Shown one piece after another: positions 47,142 through 56,023 of a stretch of DNA of 64,000 nt. The first letter of the stretch is position 1, and each line of letters begins with the position of its first letter. The position numbers and the translations under genes are program-made. This DNA comes from VAZQ01 sp963771845 (GTDB lineage: Bacteria > Pseudomonadota > Alphaproteobacteria > Rhizobiales > Xanthobacteraceae), in assembly GCA_963771845.1 (NCBI GenBank), contig CAVYVC010000023.1, positions 131,779 to 195,778 of the forward strand. Reading direction: 5' to 3'. Below the pieces are notes generated by a model. The model was given only the letters and a program-made list of their open reading frames with translations, was not told the DNA's origin and did no database searches.

Positions 47142-47801
47142 TTATTTCATCCCGATTGCGCCGGCGGCCCTTCTGATCGCGGACGGCAAGCTCACGGTGC
47201 TCGCGGTAAGCACGCCGAGGCGGGCCTCCTCCTTGCCGAACGTGTGCTCACCATAGCAGAAGCCGGCTACCCCGCCGCGGAGTATCTGTTTTGGGGAGGA
47301 TTGTCCGTGCCGGCAAAAACCTCGCGCAACATCGTCAACCTGGGTTGGTGTTTGCAAGAGGCTTGCGAGCCCTGGCAGGGACAACCCCACTCGTTTAAGG
47401 ACGCTCCTGAACGGGCTTTTTTCATCAGGTGGGGGCTTGAAGATAAACCTGGATTCGGAAACACCACAAGCGGCGCACCGATACGTTTGGTGTTCGTAAC
47501 CCGGGATCATCATGTTGTTATCTAGAACTGTCTCGACCAGAGTCATTTCCTCTCCGCAGGCAAGGCAGTGAGGCATGGCTTGCCGCTCGCGAAACCGCAA
47601 GTTCGTGCGCTCCCAGATTTCTCTCGCCCGGGACGATCGCACAGGATTGAAGATGAGCCTGTGCTCGGTTTCACCACAACCTGAACACTGAAGCGTCTGA
47701 CGTTCGTAACCCGGGACCATCATGGCTATGTCAGGCACCGAACTGAACAAAATCATATTTTCGCCGCACGCAATGCAACGCATTAAACGCTCGCCATACA
47801 A
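47142..47801 (-). CDS. protein with two tandem zinc-ribbon repeats
   Basis: A 219-residue protein whose first half contains two copies of one unit: RCIACGENMILFSSVPDIAM..VPGYERQ..CSGCGETEHRLIF and HCLACGEEMTLVETVLDNNM..IPGYEHQ..CAACGVSESRFIF. Each has C-x2-C / C-x2-C zinc ligands and a shared M-x-PGYE-x-Q core. The C-terminal 90 residues lack clear features and become low in similarity. Nucleic-acid binding or redox sensing is possible. The gene probably begins at 47783, where the first repeat starts MRCIACG. Confidence 0.6.
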   Translation of the reverse strand: MYGERLMRCIACGENMILFSSVPDIAMMVPGYERQTLQCSGCGETEHRLIFNPVRSSRAREIWERTNLRFRERQAMPHCLACGEEMTLVETVLDNNMMIPGYEHQTYRCAACGVSESRFIFKPPPDEKSPFRSVLKRVGLSLPGLASLLQTPTQVDDVARGFCRHGQSSPKQILRGGVAGFCYGEHTFGKEEARLGVLTASTVSLPSAIRRAAGAIGMK

Positions 47802-47901
47802 TTACTCTGCATTGCCAACACGCGCAGCGAACTATCGACGCCCATAGCAATTGTCCGAATGACTGGGTTAAAAGCAGATTTAATCCAGAGCGTACTAAAA
47901 G

Positions 47902-47932
47902 CGCGGGACGATTTAAAGAATATCGTCCCGCG
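47902..47932. repeat. palindrome, 11-bp stem
   Basis: CGCGGGACGAT and ATCGTCCCGCG surround the 9-base loop TTAAAGAAT. It is a shorter member of the GGGA(C/T)GAT palindrome class also found at 5975-6017. It lies between the stop of the coiled-coil gene and the zinc-ribbon gene start and may serve as a bidirectional transcription stop. Confidence 0.6.
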
Positions 47933-47960
47933 TAAATAGTTAACTGAAGGTCAGGGATAT

Positions 47961-48986
47961 CTACCCGTTGAGGGAGACGACCCGTCCGCCGCCGTCAAGC
48001 TCGCGCGGCACACGCTGAGCCTGGTTCAATTTGATGAAGAGACCGGTGATGTCCTTGTGAATCGTCTCGATTTCCGAAAACTGCGCAAGAACACTTGATA
48101 CCCGTGCCTCAAGCTCGATCTTGGTCTTGGTCAATTGCTGGATGCGATCGGCGAGACTGACATCTTCATCCTGCTCGAGGCGGTCGATTGTCGCCGCGAG
48201 GCGGTTTCGGGCGTCCGACAGCGTCCGGAGAACGCCATTGACGCCGGTCTCCTTTGCATCGAGAGGCGCCAGGCGACGCTGAAGAACAGCGAACTTCTCC
48301 TCGAGCTCCAGCAGCTCGGGATTGAAGCGCTCGACCTCTCCGCATCGGGTGTTCGTCGTCCCGACGAATTGCGTCAATTTTTGCAGGCGGCGCTCGAGGG
48401 TCTCCTGAGTCCTGTCCTGCTCAATGACGGATATGGTCTGCTCCATTTCGTCCTGCGAGCCTTGCAGCTGCGCGATCGATGTCTCAAGCGAGCGTCGTTT
48501 TGCGATCACATCGCCGAGCTTTTGCTTTATTTCTTGCTGCTGCCGGCGTATCTGCTCAACGCAACCGATCAGATCGCCGCTTGCATTGCGCTGCTGATGA
48601 TATTGGACGGCTTCCGCACTGCTGGCCATCCGCGTCTGAAGAGTGCTGATGGCACCTTCGGGATCGCTATGATCGAGATATTGAACCACTTGCTCGGTGT
48701 CTTTCTGCCCGTGCTCCAGCAGGAGCATGTTATGTTGTGCGCTCCGCAGCCGCGTCTCCAGTACGTCCGCCGCCTTGTTTTTCTCACGCAGCTTGCAGTA
48801 CTGCACGAGAGCGACGACGAGAAGCGAGAGGGGCACGAGACAAATCAACAGCCAGGCGATTTGCTGCGATGTCGGCAGCGACGCGAACAGCGCAACAAGA
48901 GTTACAGGCTGATAACCCAAGGCAAGCAGCTGGACAGTTATTGCGAACACGAGAAGGGCACTTGCAAGCAGGATAAAGACGGGCAT
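47961..48986 (-). CDS. two-helix membrane protein with long coiled coil
   Basis: A 341-residue protein. Two membrane helices come first (MPVFILLASALLVFAITVQ and QQIAWLLICLVPLSLLVVA) and then about 250 residues of heptad-like coiled coil rich in Glu, Gln, Lys, Arg and Leu. The C-terminus is basic and short. The ATG at 48986 is preferred because the hydrophobic region begins there and AAGGGGAAC precedes it. It resembles chemoreceptor-less structural or polarity proteins; no enzyme motif was found. Confidence 0.65.
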   Translation of the reverse strand: MPVFILLASALLVFAITVQLLALGYQPVTLVALFASLPTSQQIAWLLICLVPLSLLVVALVQYCKLREKNKAADVLETRLRSAQHNMLLLEHGQKDTEQVVQYLDHSDPEGAISTLQTRMASSAEAVQYHQQRNASGDLIGCVEQIRRQQQEIKQKLGDVIAKRRSLETSIAQLQGSQDEMEQTISVIEQDRTQETLERRLQKLTQFVGTTNTRCGEVERFNPELLELEEKFAVLQRRLAPLDAKETGVNGVLRTLSDARNRLAATIDRLEQDEDVSLADRIQQLTKTKIELEARVSSVLAQFSEIETIHKDITGLFIKLNQAQRVPRELDGGGRVVSLNG

Positions 48987-49423
48987 TCTCTTTGTTCCCC
49001 TTGTTACGGTGTGGAGTGGATTGCATGATCCTTTTTGACCGCATCCGTCCGCCGGACGCAGCCTTGGCAACTGGGAAATCTCGATGGGGCTGTTGCCAGA
49101 TTGCCGGTGACCGCCCCAAAGCAGCACCGGACGTCGCCCAAAGTTCGGGCGACGGAAAGCGCCTCCCAGCCGAGCGCCGACCACGCAAATTCTAGTCGCG
49201 CAGGCCTAAGCTCGGTTCACAGTCTTTGCGCCTTGCTTATCGCGAAATTAGCGGGGATAAATGGAAGTAAGCGGACCTCAAACGACGCGACTTGGCAGCG
49301 TTCTTGCACCAGGAGCGGACGCATTGGGGATTGATAAGCTATTGGTCTGTCTCGAACTTTGAGCAATACCTCACAAACTGGAGCAGGGCGAGCAGACTTA
49401 AGGGCTGCTAAAGGGCGGAGCGT
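48987..49423. other. intergenic region, no gene seen
   Basis: About 440 bases between two minus-strand genes. An open frame on the plus strand at 49035-49334 is not supported by family similarity or a ribosome-binding site. The promoter of the coiled-coil gene should lie just above 48986. Nothing else recognisable. Confidence 0.35.
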
Positions 49424-49747
49424 TTACCTGTAAATTCCAGCCTTGCGCGCGAGCTCGTTTAGCCGCTCTTGATCCGCTTTGAAGGCGGCGGCAGTGGCAC
49501 CCTCCAAGTCCTTCAGCGCGTTCTCAATCCGACGCTCCAACCCGGCGTCCGAAGCGAAAGCACGAGCATTGAAAATTTCCAGGTCCTTCAGCGCGTTTTC
49601 GATCCTGCGGTGCACCGTAACCTCGGCGGCGTGCTGACCGGGTGTCAGCTGGTCGTCGGTCAGGCACGTTGAGGTGGCACAACCAGCATGTGCAGCCGTA
49701 CCAACGGTGGTCACGGCCACGAGAGCTGCCAAGGTCGAAAATTTCAT
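49424..49747 (-). CDS. secreted small protein with a tandem RRIENALKDLE repeat
   Basis: A 107-residue protein with a clear Sec signal peptide (MKFSTLAALVAVTTVGTAAH cleaved near AHAG). A cysteine pair (GCATSTC) follows, and then the 11-residue unit RRIENALKDLE appears twice, separated by 14 residues, before a third partial helix (LNELARKAGIYR). It looks like a periplasmic coiled-coil protein. I do not know its function. Confidence 0.55.
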   Translation of the reverse strand: MKFSTLAALVAVTTVGTAAHAGCATSTCLTDDQLTPGQHAAEVTVHRRIENALKDLEIFNARAFASDAGLERRIENALKDLEGATAAAFKADQERLNELARKAGIYR

Positions 49748-49811
49748 TAGACCCCTGGCGGCGACGACTTGGAGCCGCAATTCGGTGGTGGCGGTGACGC
49801 GCATTACTTTT

Positions 49812-49982
49812 TCAGTCGAGGACCATCAGCAACGATAGGGACGATACAAGCACAATAGCAATCAGCGCCGTCAGCGTCGTTAGTGCTGTCGCGGTCCATC
49901 GCAGCAACCGGTCTCGGTTGGCTCTGTAACCGGGCACTTTCGGGAATGGCAGGGGGATAGCAGGTTGGAGATAGGGCGGCAT
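49812..49982 (-). CDS. small single-helix membrane protein
   Basis: A 56-residue protein, MPPYLQPAIPLPFPKVPGYR then NRDRLLRWTATALTTLTALI and SSLSLLMVLD. A proline-rich N-terminus is followed by a basic patch and a single hydrophobic helix, which suits an inner-membrane small protein. It sits 64 bases upstream of the secreted protein gene on the same strand, so the two may be co-transcribed. Longer in-frame starts exist but are less protein-like. Confidence 0.45.
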   Translation of the reverse strand: MPPYLQPAIPLPFPKVPGYRANRDRLLRWTATALTTLTALIAIVLVSSLSLLMVLD

Positions 49983-50424
49983 GATTGGGTTTATCCTCAC
50001 CCGACTTGCCCGATCCCGCTCTACAAGTATAGCACTCGTTAGCACGCCTGTCCCGCGCTCGGGGTGGCGCGATCGACTAATCCGCGAACGCAAGAGAAAT
50101 CCCGTGGATTTATCCCCCGCTATTTGAGCTGCCGACGGCATTAGCACGCATTACCGCGCCGCAGCATTGCTGTCTGCTTCACCCCAGTTAGCGGAATCGA
50201 TTCCCGCAGCCAATGGCTTCCGAGTCGTGCCGTGAACCCCAGACCCCCCTCTTACCCTCGCAATCGCCGTCGACGATCGCTCCTTGCACGGCCTGCGAGC
50301 CCAGCGCACGTAGAACGCCTGCCTCTCCAGAATGACGCGATTTGTGTCTTATTCTGAAAAACTCGCGGTGAATTTCCAGATTCGGATTTGAACAACGGCG
50401 GAGTGTCTGAGCTCCTATTTTGGT

Positions 50425-51360
50425 TTAGTATCCCACTGTGATGTCGACTTCTTGCAGGAGTGGTCCCCCGGCCTTGAGACTTCGGATGTTCGCGACCATT
50501 TGGGTTACGAGTTGGGCGACGGTCGGCCGCCGCGCTACGTGCGGCATCACTGTAACTTTGGGATGCAGCCAAAGCGGGCTCTCCGGTGGCAGCGGCTCAG
50601 GCCACAGTGCGTCCAATGCGGCGTAGGACAACTGTCCCGAATTGAGGGCAGTGATCAGATCTTTGTCCACCACATGTTTGCCGCGTCCGACGTTCACCAG
50701 CATGGCCCCTCTTGGCATCATGGCAAACGTACGAGCGCAGAAGATGCCCTCTGTTTCCCTTGTCAGCGGCAACAGGCACACGGCGATATCGGTCTGATTG
50801 AGAAATGCCTCAAGCTGATCGCGGCCATGGAAAATGGGGACCTCTGCGGCCCGCCTCGGTGAGCGAACCCACGCAGAGACCTTGAAGCCGAGCGACTTCA
50901 ACACTAACGCTGGCGCTTTGGCCATCATTCCGAAGCCCAAAAAACCGATGCGCCTGTGCTCGGGCCTGATGATCGGTGCCCTGCGCCATTCTCGATTGGC
51001 CTGAGTCGCATGATAAGCAGGCATGTCGCGATGGAAACGCAGAACGTGCATGATGACATATTCAGTCATCATTGGATCACCGCTTGGCGGTTCCACTTTA
51101 CCAAGTGGGACCTTTGGCAGTTTTGGATGTTTGATAAAGGACTCCACTCCGGCCGCACGGCTGAACATAGCTTTCAAATTCGGGAAGACGGGGAGCAGGT
51201 CGAAATCTGGATGCATGAATGCAAGATATTCGATGTCCCTTAACTCGCCCGCATCAGGCCAAATGCGAATTGCCAAATCGGGAAGCTGTTCCTTGAACGT
51301 GTCGCACCATGCCTTCGCATTGCCGATATGTTTGTCCAGCTCGATAATGAGTAGCGCCAT
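50425..51360 (-). CDS. glyoxylate/hydroxypyruvate reductase A-like dehydrogenase, copy 2 of the family
   Basis: A 311-residue D-2-hydroxyacid dehydrogenase of the GhrA branch. It has MALLIIELDKHIGNAKAWCD at the start, the Rossmann motif RIGFLGFGMMAKAPALVLKS (with an M where the last glycine normally is, GFGMMA for GxGxxG), INVGRG-like LVNVGRGKHVVD, and the catalytic histidine in VTVMPHVARR. The altered nucleotide motif may change NADPH affinity. Expected to reduce glyoxylate or hydroxypyruvate. Monocistronic; the gap downstream has repeat text near 50176. Confidence 0.85.
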   Translation of the reverse strand: MALLIIELDKHIGNAKAWCDTFKEQLPDLAIRIWPDAGELRDIEYLAFMHPDFDLLPVFPNLKAMFSRAAGVESFIKHPKLPKVPLGKVEPPSGDPMMTEYVIMHVLRFHRDMPAYHATQANREWRRAPIIRPEHRRIGFLGFGMMAKAPALVLKSLGFKVSAWVRSPRRAAEVPIFHGRDQLEAFLNQTDIAVCLLPLTRETEGIFCARTFAMMPRGAMLVNVGRGKHVVDKDLITALNSGQLSYAALDALWPEPLPPESPLWLHPKVTVMPHVARRPTVAQLVTQMVANIRSLKAGGPLLQEVDITVGY

Positions 51361-51409
51361 ACGCCCTCCAAAGCGACTTGTTCTTGATTGCTTCAGGTAA
51401 GAAGCGCGA

Positions 51410-52702
51410 TTAATCGATGACCGTCCTCGCTGGGATCGATTCCGATAGCTTGGGCGCCTTCCCCAATGTCACCAGACGCTGCAGCCACGTTAGTTCGCGC
51501 TCAGGCACCTTGGGAACCGTGATATAGGTGATCACAAGCTGGTTGTTTTCCCTCTCGATACAGAAGTAATTGAGGCGATAGGAAGGATAATAGACCGCGG
51601 GCAATAAGCCAAAATGCACCGGAATACGATGCAAGAGTTTTAGCCAGGTTCCCAAGTTGAGGACCACTTGGCCACCTGGTGCCAGTTGTTTCAAAAAAGC
51701 CGCGTGCGTGTGTCCGAAGATGAAAACTGCGTAATCCGATTTGAAAGCATCCTGAGCCGCCGCTAGATAGGACTCTTCGGAGTTGAGATTCGGGGTCATC
51801 CTGTGGCCTGTGAGCAAGCGAAACCGATTGAGGGTTCGCAGGAGGTCGCGGTGAACTAGCGCTGCTGGTATGCCAAACAATACCAGAAATATAGAGTTGA
51901 TCGTGATCACCACTTGAAGAACATTATCGATGATCCCAAGCCTGCTCATCAGTGGATTGTGGAAAAGCACATTGTAATCGAAGACGCCCAGTATTCGAAG
52001 CGCCTCGCCCGCGATCGCCACGACCGTCACTCCGGCGAGAAGCAAGAACGGCAGTAGCACCCAGCGCAGCGCAGCGCTCATCTCGCGGTAGAAGTAATTT
52101 GACAGTACCCAATCGGGAATTTGCATTGTGCTGACCGAGCGAATGTCCTTGAGCCAATTTCCCCTACCGAAGTCGGAATGCCGACTAGCCCCACTGACAA
52201 AGAATTCGGTGATGAAGTACCCAACCGGAAGAGCGTAGGGATTGCCATAGTCGGCGAAAGTATTGAATTCATCATGCTGCTGCCCATGCTCGATCCAGAT
52301 CTTCTTGTCACCCAGGGTGCGGATCAGAACCAAGCTCTTGTCGAGGTTGATGTTGTATGCTCGCAGCTTTGCCGCAAAGTCCGCGTAACAAGCGAGGTCA
52401 TAGTCGTGATTACCGACCATCATGGTGATCTTGATGCGCCCGCCGGTAGCCCGGAGCTGATCAAAAATGGCCTGATGCGCCTTTATGATATGTTCAAGCT
52501 TCTCGACCCCATGCACGAGCGTCAGCTCCCAGAACCCAAATGTATCGCCGACGATCAGCAATTCGGTGCCAGGACTTTCTTCTTCCAGTGCCTTTAGAAA
52601 TGCAATGAACTCCTCCGTGTAATCGCAATGCTGGAGCTGTCCATCGCCGCCCATGTGGAGATCGCTGACCAGGTAGTATTTCTGTGTCGAGCTGCGTTCC
52701 AT
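51410..52702 (-). CDS. calcineurin-like metallophosphoesterase with membrane segments
   Basis: A 430-residue protein. The metal-binding motifs appear in order: SDLHMGGDG, LLIVGDTFGF, MMVGNHDYD, IEHGQQHD and FIFGHTHAAF. Unlike soluble relatives there are at least two hydrophobic segments in the middle (LRWVLLPFLLLAGVTVVAIA and VVITINSIFLVLFGIPAALV), so the active site probably sits at a membrane face. The N-terminal domain resembles UDP-2,3-diacylglucosamine hydrolase LpxH, but a distinct substrate is possible. ATG 52702. Confidence 0.85.
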   Translation of the reverse strand: MERSSTQKYYLVSDLHMGGDGQLQHCDYTEEFIAFLKALEEESPGTELLIVGDTFGFWELTLVHGVEKLEHIIKAHQAIFDQLRATGGRIKITMMVGNHDYDLACYADFAAKLRAYNINLDKSLVLIRTLGDKKIWIEHGQQHDEFNTFADYGNPYALPVGYFITEFFVSGASRHSDFGRGNWLKDIRSVSTMQIPDWVLSNYFYREMSAALRWVLLPFLLLAGVTVVAIAGEALRILGVFDYNVLFHNPLMSRLGIIDNVLQVVITINSIFLVLFGIPAALVHRDLLRTLNRFRLLTGHRMTPNLNSEESYLAAAQDAFKSDYAVFIFGHTHAAFLKQLAPGGQVVLNLGTWLKLLHRIPVHFGLLPAVYYPSYRLNYFCIERENNQLVITYITVPKVPERELTWLQRLVTLGKAPKLSESIPARTVID

Positions 52703-52834
52703 TTATCGAAGGTCCAGCACAATTTCTGAGAGCAGATTACTAAGTGCCCTCGTGACATGTAGCAAATGATGATTTTCGGAGACAATGCGACGTTGGCTGC
52801 TATTAGGCGGACCGTATATGGCCCAGGGCTACGC

Positions 52835-53323
52835 TCACGGAATGTAGGTGGAATAGACGTAGTCTTGATTTTTCTTGGGCGTGTGACACTCGAAGCACTG
52901 CTTGACGGCGTCGGTCACAACCGGCTTCTTGGAATCTCCCTCGTCGAAAAACTGGAACCCCCAGCCGCCGGTCGCTGCATATTTCTTCGCGTCCTTCACC
53001 ATCACCGCCAGCCCCTTGCGATTGCCCATAACGAAGGAGCCGTCGGAGACGGTAAACTCATGCAGGTCGGTCACGAACACGGTTCGGTCGGGATAAGGGC
53101 CGCCCTTCTTGAGGGCGGCCTCTCCCACCGAATTGACGTGGACGTTATGCATTCCACCGAGCGTCTCGAACAGCGGACTCGCTTTATCGACGATCATGGT
53201 GTTGACGTGAAACCAATTGCGATAGCCGCTTGGCGGCTTGATGTCATCGGCAGGTTCCGCGGCAATCGATGTCATGACGAGAGCGGCGAACGTTGCGGAA
53301 AACAGCTGGACCTTTTGCCGCAT
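52835..53323 (-). CDS. cytochrome P460-family heme protein
   Basis: A 162-residue secreted protein with a signal peptide MRQKVQLFSATFAALVMTSI cleaved near SIAAE. The c-type heme motif CFECH is near the C-terminus, and the body (YRNWFHVNTMIVDKASPLFE, VFVTDLHEFTVSD) matches the P460/beta-barrel family. Family members oxidise hydroxylamine or bind NO; this single gene has no associated electron carriers. The ATG at 53323 begins the signal peptide. Confidence 0.8.
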   Translation of the reverse strand: MRQKVQLFSATFAALVMTSIAAEPADDIKPPSGYRNWFHVNTMIVDKASPLFETLGGMHNVHVNSVGEAALKKGGPYPDRTVFVTDLHEFTVSDGSFVMGNRKGLAVMVKDAKKYAATGGWGFQFFDEGDSKKPVVTDAVKQCFECHTPKKNQDYVYSTYIP

Positions 53324-53611
53324 GGCCTGAGCGCTCCAATGGTTGGGAAACGTGCGCGCGCCTCGTGTGGCTGCGAGTTGAGTTCTAATGGCTGCACGAC
53401 CGAAAACAAGATAATGCGGATGCGAGGAGGACAGGAGTCCTGCGGTCTTCAAGTCAAGAAGGGATGCTGCTGCTTTCGCGGCAATGTCCGTCGGGGTCAC
53501 TGGCGACGGTTATCCAAGCCTTTTCGCAACCCGCAGCCCGCTTACCAACTCCTAGAGTGCTGTTGCGCGCGAACTCCTCGCATCCAATCCTGAGGTGATA
53601 GTAGCGCAGGA

Positions 53612-53712
53612 GTTCACAGTCCTAGCGTTCCGGTATCCGTGCCCGCGCAGCGCGCGGATTTCCTGGCCGCTGGCGGCGTCCCAGATGCGCGAGGCTGCCC
53701 GTCCGGCAAGCA
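53612..53712 (-). pseudogene. WD40-repeat scrap
   Basis: On the minus strand the sequence reads VLAGRAASRIWDAASGQEIR then ALRGHGY, which is one WD40 blade (R-I-W-D-A-x-S-G-x-E-I-x-x-L-x-G-H). The reading frame then runs into unrelated sequence and a stop. No start or neighbouring blades were found. It probably derives from the same kind of TIR/STAND-WD40 gene as the fragment at 42285, though there is no proof they were one gene. Confidence 0.45.
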
Positions 53713-53733
53713 CCCGATCCGTGCATTCGATTG

Positions 53734-54102
53734 CTACTTCTCTTCCGTCTTGGCATTCCGGCTAAGCGCGATGGTCAGATATTCCGCAAGGCGCACCGTC
53801 TTGCCCATGAGGTAGAGCACTTGGTCATCAGCGTTGGTGTATCTGGCGCTGGTCTCAATCGCCCTCTGATATGAATGATCAAAGTCGCCGCGGCCGAGTA
53901 ACGTCAAAGTGATCAACTCCCCGCGTGCTTCATCGCTCAGCGCATAGAGGTAGTCGGTCAGTTGCCGACGCCTGGGGTCGTCAATGATCTCGTCCGGTGT
54001 TGGTTTCTTTCCTTCACCGGCCCATGCTTTTCTTGCCTCGGACAGTTGTTCGAGCAAAGAAATAAATTCCTCCACCTGGGCTGGGGTAATAGCGTTGAGC
54101 AT
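53734..54102 (-). CDS. DUF3775-like protein
   Basis: A 122-residue protein beginning MLNAITPAQVEEFISLLEQL. It contains DDPRRRQLTDYLYALSDEAR, LITLTLLGRGDFDHSYQRA and TVRLAEYLTIALSR, the pattern of DUF3775 (L-x2-F-I-x2-L-x-E, ..LLGRGD). The gene stands alone. The ATG at 54102 is preferred to the upstream in-frame start at 54294. Function unknown. Confidence 0.7.
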   Translation of the reverse strand: MLNAITPAQVEEFISLLEQLSEARKAWAGEGKKPTPDEIIDDPRRRQLTDYLYALSDEARGELITLTLLGRGDFDHSYQRAIETSARYTNADDQVLYLMGKTVRLAEYLTIALSRNAKTEEK

Positions 54103-54256
54103 GAATTGCCCCGCTCCTCCGCATAGTCTTGTAGGCCGAAGTCTTCTCGCGCAAGTGTAGCAGCCGCAGTGCGAGGGATGAAACTCGGACTCATGCGCGA
54201 TCCTAAGCGAGCGCCGATCGCCAAGCTGCCGGGCATCGAGGATGCGGTCAGGGCCG

Positions 54257-54535
54257 TCATGTGGTCTCGATGGAATCGCCTCCTTCGATCGCATCCGTTA
54301 CCGCGGGCAGGACGCAGACGTGTTCATGTGGGCCTTCGAGCTGATCGAGCTCAACGGGGACGATCTCCGGGGCGATCCGCTGGCCACGCCCAAGGCAAAC
54401 GCTCCTCCGTTTAGTGGCGCGAGCGGCGCCGGGCCTCCGGTTCAACGAGCATCTCGACGAAGATGATGGGCCGCTCGTATTCGAGCACGCCTGCAAGCTC
54501 GAGCTTGGAGGCATCGTTTCGAAGCGGCGTGATTC
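54257..54535 (+). pseudogene. ATP-dependent DNA ligase fragment (LigD-like), frameshifted
   Basis: A scrap of the adenylation domain. One frame reads DGIASFDRIRYRGQDADVFM and WAFELIELNGDDLRGDPL; after a shift near 54410 it continues ARAAPGLRFNEHLDEDDGPL and FEHACKLELGGIVSKRRDSP, including the conserved GIVSKR motif V. The catalytic lysine and all other domains are absent. A truncated, non-functional remnant. Confidence 0.7.
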
Positions 54536-54537
54536 AC

Positions 54538-54651
54538 CCTATAGTTCCGAAAACCGAGACCTTCGAGCCCGTGACCATGGGCCACATTCGCAGCCACGGC
54601 TGCCGAGACTTGCTGATCTACTGCCGGTACGACAGCGGAGCCCCTTCATGA
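54538..54651 (+). pseudogene. remnant of a small Bradyrhizobium-type protein
   Basis: A 37-residue stretch directly after the ligase scrap reads VPKTETFEPVTMGHIRSHGC and RDLLIYC before a stop. From memory this looks like the N-terminus of a short cysteine-containing protein common in the group, which normally continues for another 50 or so residues. The upstream frame is joined to the ligase frame, so the boundary is a rearrangement junction. Confidence 0.4.
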
Positions 54652-54757
54652 TGATGCCAACCTTGCCAAACGATGCGCGCGATGGTGAAACCCCACATTG
54701 GGCTGCCTCGTGCCTCGGGCTATGGGCAGAAACCTAACGGTCGGAGTGAAAAGCGCC

Positions 54758-55393
54758 ATGGCCAAAAAGCGAGCACGCAAACGGCAAGCCTGGAACAAAG
54801 GTCTTGAGGTTGGCAAAAGGGACGGATTCACGCCGGCTCAAGTGAAACGGATTCGGGGCCTTCTCGCGGATCGTGGCGTCCCCGGGCTCAGAGATTTGGC
54901 TCTCTTCTCGACGGCAATTGATACCATGTTGCACGGACAAGACCTGCTCGGCCTCGTTGTTGGGGATGTGCAGCGTCGCAATGGTTCAATCCGTACCGTT
55001 ATTGAGGTTGCGCGCACGAGGGGAATGCCGCCAGTGCGATGCGCCTTGTCCAACGCGTCCAAAAAGGCGCTTGCGAAATGGATCGCTGCGTCCGGCAAAA
55101 AGCGCACCGATTATCTATTCCCGGGCCGTGGCGTTGAGCGCCGCCATCCGATGGGTCCGCAGCAATTGAGCCGCCTGCTGCAGCTCTGGGTCGTCGAGGC
55201 GGGACTCGATCCCTCGGATTACGGCCTAGAGTCTTTACGCCGGACGAAGGCTCTCCACATTTTGAAAGGCACTGGCGATTTGCAGACAGTTCGAACGCTC
55301 TTGGGCCATGCAATGATCGAGAGCACCGCGAGATATCTCGGTCTCAAAACAAAGGCCGACCCAATCGAGGTCTGTCGGGCCTTCGATATCTGA
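54758..55393 (+). CDS. tyrosine recombinase/integrase-like protein with altered active site
   Basis: A 212-residue short tyrosine-recombinase core without the usual N-terminal arm-binding domain. From memory, relatives of this short group have LRGCD-like and HSLRRTK-like motifs. Here the first catalytic arginine region reads TMLHGQDLLGL (R to H) and the box II region reads YGLESLRRTK (H to E). The box II arginine, the LLGHAMIESTARYLG histidine and the nucleophile tyrosine are kept. Cleavage activity is therefore doubtful. No attachment site or tRNA is adjacent, but gene scraps lie on both sides. Confidence 0.75.
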   Translation: MAKKRARKRQAWNKGLEVGKRDGFTPAQVKRIRGLLADRGVPGLRDLALFSTAIDTMLHGQDLLGLVVGDVQRRNGSIRTVIEVARTRGMPPVRCALSNASKKALAKWIAASGKKRTDYLFPGRGVERRHPMGPQQLSRLLQLWVVEAGLDPSDYGLESLRRTKALHILKGTGDLQTVRTLLGHAMIESTARYLGLKTKADPIEVCRAFDI

Positions 55394-55603
55394 CGCTGTC
55401 GCCGCCCACAGGTTCCGGACCGATGGAGCTGACGGTCCGTCGTGCTGCTCGCGAAAAGCGTAAACCTGACGCTCGCGTGCAACGGCGCGGCAGGTCGCTG
55501 TGGATCATGGAGAGACGAACTTGGCGGAATTCATTCTCGCTCTCAAACGCCTTCCAGGTCGTGCAATCCAGACATCCCGCCGCCATTGCCGACTGCACTA
55601 GCG

Positions 55604-55915
55604 TTATAGCGACTCACGATCCTGCCACGAATTCGATTCGGCTGCCGCTGTTCGAGCAAACCAGCTTCCGCGCGTGGTGAGCTGCGCTGAGGCACTTTTG
55701 CCGAGCGTGGTAATCGTCAACATTCCGTCGCGGCTCAGGTCTGCAACTGTCATTCCGGAGACAGGTTTATCGTCAGCGCCGGCAGCTTCGGAACCCCACG
55801 CGCCGTGCCGCTTGTGCAGAGTGCCACCGCCCTTCAAACAGGCGATGAGAGCGGACCGCTTAGCGGAGGAGAGAATTGCTGTCGGTGCGGGCTGCTCATT
55901 GGATGCGAGCACCAT
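55604..55915 (-). CDS. conserved small hypothetical protein
   Basis: A 103-residue protein. From memory it matches a group found in Bradyrhizobium-like genomes: AKRSALIACLKGGGTLHKRH, KPVSGMTVADLSRDGMLTIT then SAQLTTRGSWFARTA. The centre looks like a small winged-helix-like or beta-hairpin unit. ATG 55915 is an internal choice; 55951 is possible. No function can be assigned. Confidence 0.5.
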   Translation of the reverse strand: MVLASNEQPAPTAILSSAKRSALIACLKGGGTLHKRHGAWGSEAAGADDKPVSGMTVADLSRDGMLTITTLGKSASAQLTTRGSWFARTAAAESNSWQDRESL

Positions 55916-56023
55916 TCCGGCGGCGCGACTTTCGCGAGGTTCATCCGCCATCTCGCGCGCCTTTCCTCATTCTCCAACCACACGCGATCGTGTGCACAGC
56001 CTTGCCGAATGTCTTACGCAGCT

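Noticed and set aside
49035..49334. Plus-strand 99-residue open frame in the gap
   Set aside because: The composition is Ser/Arg/Ala-rich without motifs or a ribosome-binding site.
55423..55680. Plus-strand 85-residue open frame beside the recombinase
   Set aside because: No family similarity, no ribosome-binding site, and its 3' end overlaps the better-supported minus-strand gene at 55604.
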